A stretch of DNA of 43,492 nt from Opitutia bacterium (GTDB lineage Bacteria; Verrucomicrobiota; Verrucomicrobiia; Opitutales; JABJCN01): NCBI GenBank assembly GCA_018668635.1, contig JABJCN010000139.1:1-43492 (forward strand), written 5' to 3'. The notes under the pieces were generated by a model. That model was not told the origin of the DNA. It saw only the letters and a program-made list of their open reading frames with translations, and searched no databases. The position numbers and the translations under genes are program-made. Shown here piece by piece: positions 42,976 through 43,492 of this stretch. Position 1 is the first letter of the stretch. The number at the start of each line of letters is the position of its first letter.

Positions 42976-43492
42976 GTTGTTTATTGGGCTGGGGGTTGGA
43001 CTTGGGCTTGGGTATGGAATAGGATGTTCGGTTCTGCCAAGTAAAGGTCTCGAGGATGGGGGAGGGAAGGAAGTGTGGCCCGGCTGTACTGGCGAGGTCT
43101 CTGAGGGTCCCAATGGCGGCTGGGATGCCGAGGCTTTCCGCATAACGCAACGGGCCTCCCCGGAATGGGGCCCAACCAGTACCGAGTACCATGGCAAGGT
43201 CGATGTCTGTTGAGGATGATGCAACACCTTCGTCAAGGCATCGTGCGGCTTCATTGACCATACAGAAGATCATTCGGTCACGCATTTCATGCCATGGCAC
43301 CCGGGGTTGGCTGACCCAGCCGAGATTGGCAAGGTCGGGGTTGGGGCGGGGATTTTCGGGGTGGGTTTCGTAATCGTAGAATCCTTTGCCGGACTTGCGT
43401 CCAAGCAACCCTTCCTTTGTCATCCGGGCAAGGATACCGGGCAGGGTGTTGAAATTGGGCAGGTTATTGGCAAGGTTCCTGGCCACGTGCCC
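42959..43492 (-). CDS. FadB/FadJ-type 3-hydroxyacyl-CoA dehydrogenase subunit, C-terminal part only
   Basis: The frame is open to the window edge, so the N-terminus (enoyl-CoA hydratase and NAD-binding parts) lies outside. Visible are the end of the C-terminal domains: GLLGRKSGKGFYDYE, then RMIFCMVNEAARCLDEGVA and the late GTGWAPFRGGPLRYAE, which are typical of the trifunctional alpha subunit. The last 25 residues are a Pro/Lys tail. It overlaps the next gene (acyl-CoA dehydrogenase) by 17 bp, so they are co-expressed. Identity is likely, but FadB versus FadJ cannot be decided. Confidence 0.9.
   Translation of the reverse strand, partial: GHVARNLANNLPNFNTLPGILARMTKEGLLGRKSGKGFYDYETHPENPRPNPDLANLGWVSQPRVPWHEMRDRMIFCMVNEAARCLDEGVASSSTDIDLAMVLGTGWAPFRGGPLRYAESLGIPAAIGTLRDLASTAGPHFLPSPILETFTWQNRTSYSIPKPKSNPQPNKQHVHAN

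Noticed and set aside
42976-43254. N-terminal extension of the acyl-CoA dehydrogenase frame
   Set aside because: The extra 93 residues are Pro/Ser-rich noise antisense to nothing but in another frame of the upstream beta-oxidation gene, which is clearly the coding frame there. The family sequence starts after ATG 42975.

Overview
This 43.5 kb window looks like ordinary chromosome from a Gram-negative bacterium. LpxB (lipid A synthesis), several lipoproteins and many secreted proteins show that it has an outer membrane. Gene content and style fit the Verrucomicrobiota, probably the Opitutae/Puniceicoccales side: a uronate operon with SDR-type mannonate oxidoreductase, a hemF-hemE-hemH-hemX-hemA heme cluster, GYF-domain membrane proteins, a DUF1028 protein, and very few Shine-Dalgarno sequences. 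This placement is inferred from remembered family distributions, not from a search. I see no CRISPR array, no intact insertion sequence and no rRNA. There is one tRNA gene, tRNA-Gly(CCC).

Layout. 1-4152 (minus): a Ser/Thr kinase, then rpoN (sigma-54), tsaB and alr (cut by the window edge), all co-directional. 4299-6491: an ErpA/IscA-type Fe-S protein, a DUF2726 membrane protein and a convergent mechanosensitive channel. 6879-13966 (plus): a six-gene uronate/sugar-acid operon (D-2-hydroxyacid dehydrogenase, Ldh_2-type dehydrogenase, KDG kinase, SDR, uronate isomerase, xylulokinase), followed by rnhA. It is preceded by a perfect 10-bp inverted repeat and lacks mannonate dehydratase and KDPG aldolase. 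14599-15637: an NsrR-like Rrf2 regulator next to an exported truncated hemoglobin, apparently a nitric-oxide response pair. 16026-17351: an anchored protein with eight in-register 32-residue repeats. 17357-21960: a secreted protein, then an operon of an ABCG-like half transporter, a lipoprotein and a secreted helical/TPR protein.

22026-25988 (minus): a DtxR-family metal regulator, a sodium:solute symporter and a cytoplasmic GH20 hydrolase, packed as one operon and divergent from lpxB (26039-27244). 27266-30415: a DUF1028 protein with a coupled membrane protein, a small BNR-like ORF, a nucleoredoxin-like thioredoxin, thymidine kinase and a small membrane protein. 30433-33381: a hypothetical zone with two GYF-domain membrane proteins, a CHAP-like cysteine hydrolase whose signal peptide is out of frame, and a 1.3 kb segment bounded by a duplicated tRNA-Gly 3' end (att-like). 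33813-35961 (minus): tRNA-Gly, recR, ybaB and an epimerase. 35996-41088 (plus): the heme cluster. 41107-43492 (minus): a fatty-acid beta-oxidation pair, acyl-CoA dehydrogenase and a FadB/FadJ-type subunit cut by the edge.

Most of the window is housekeeping. The most unusual items are the tRNA-bounded mini-island, the exact 32-residue repeat protein, the metal-regulator/hexosaminidase operon, the exported hemoglobin beside an Fe-S NO sensor, a ferrochelatase with a six-cysteine insert, a glutamyl-tRNA reductase lacking its C-terminal domain, and start regions almost free of G in the uronate operon.
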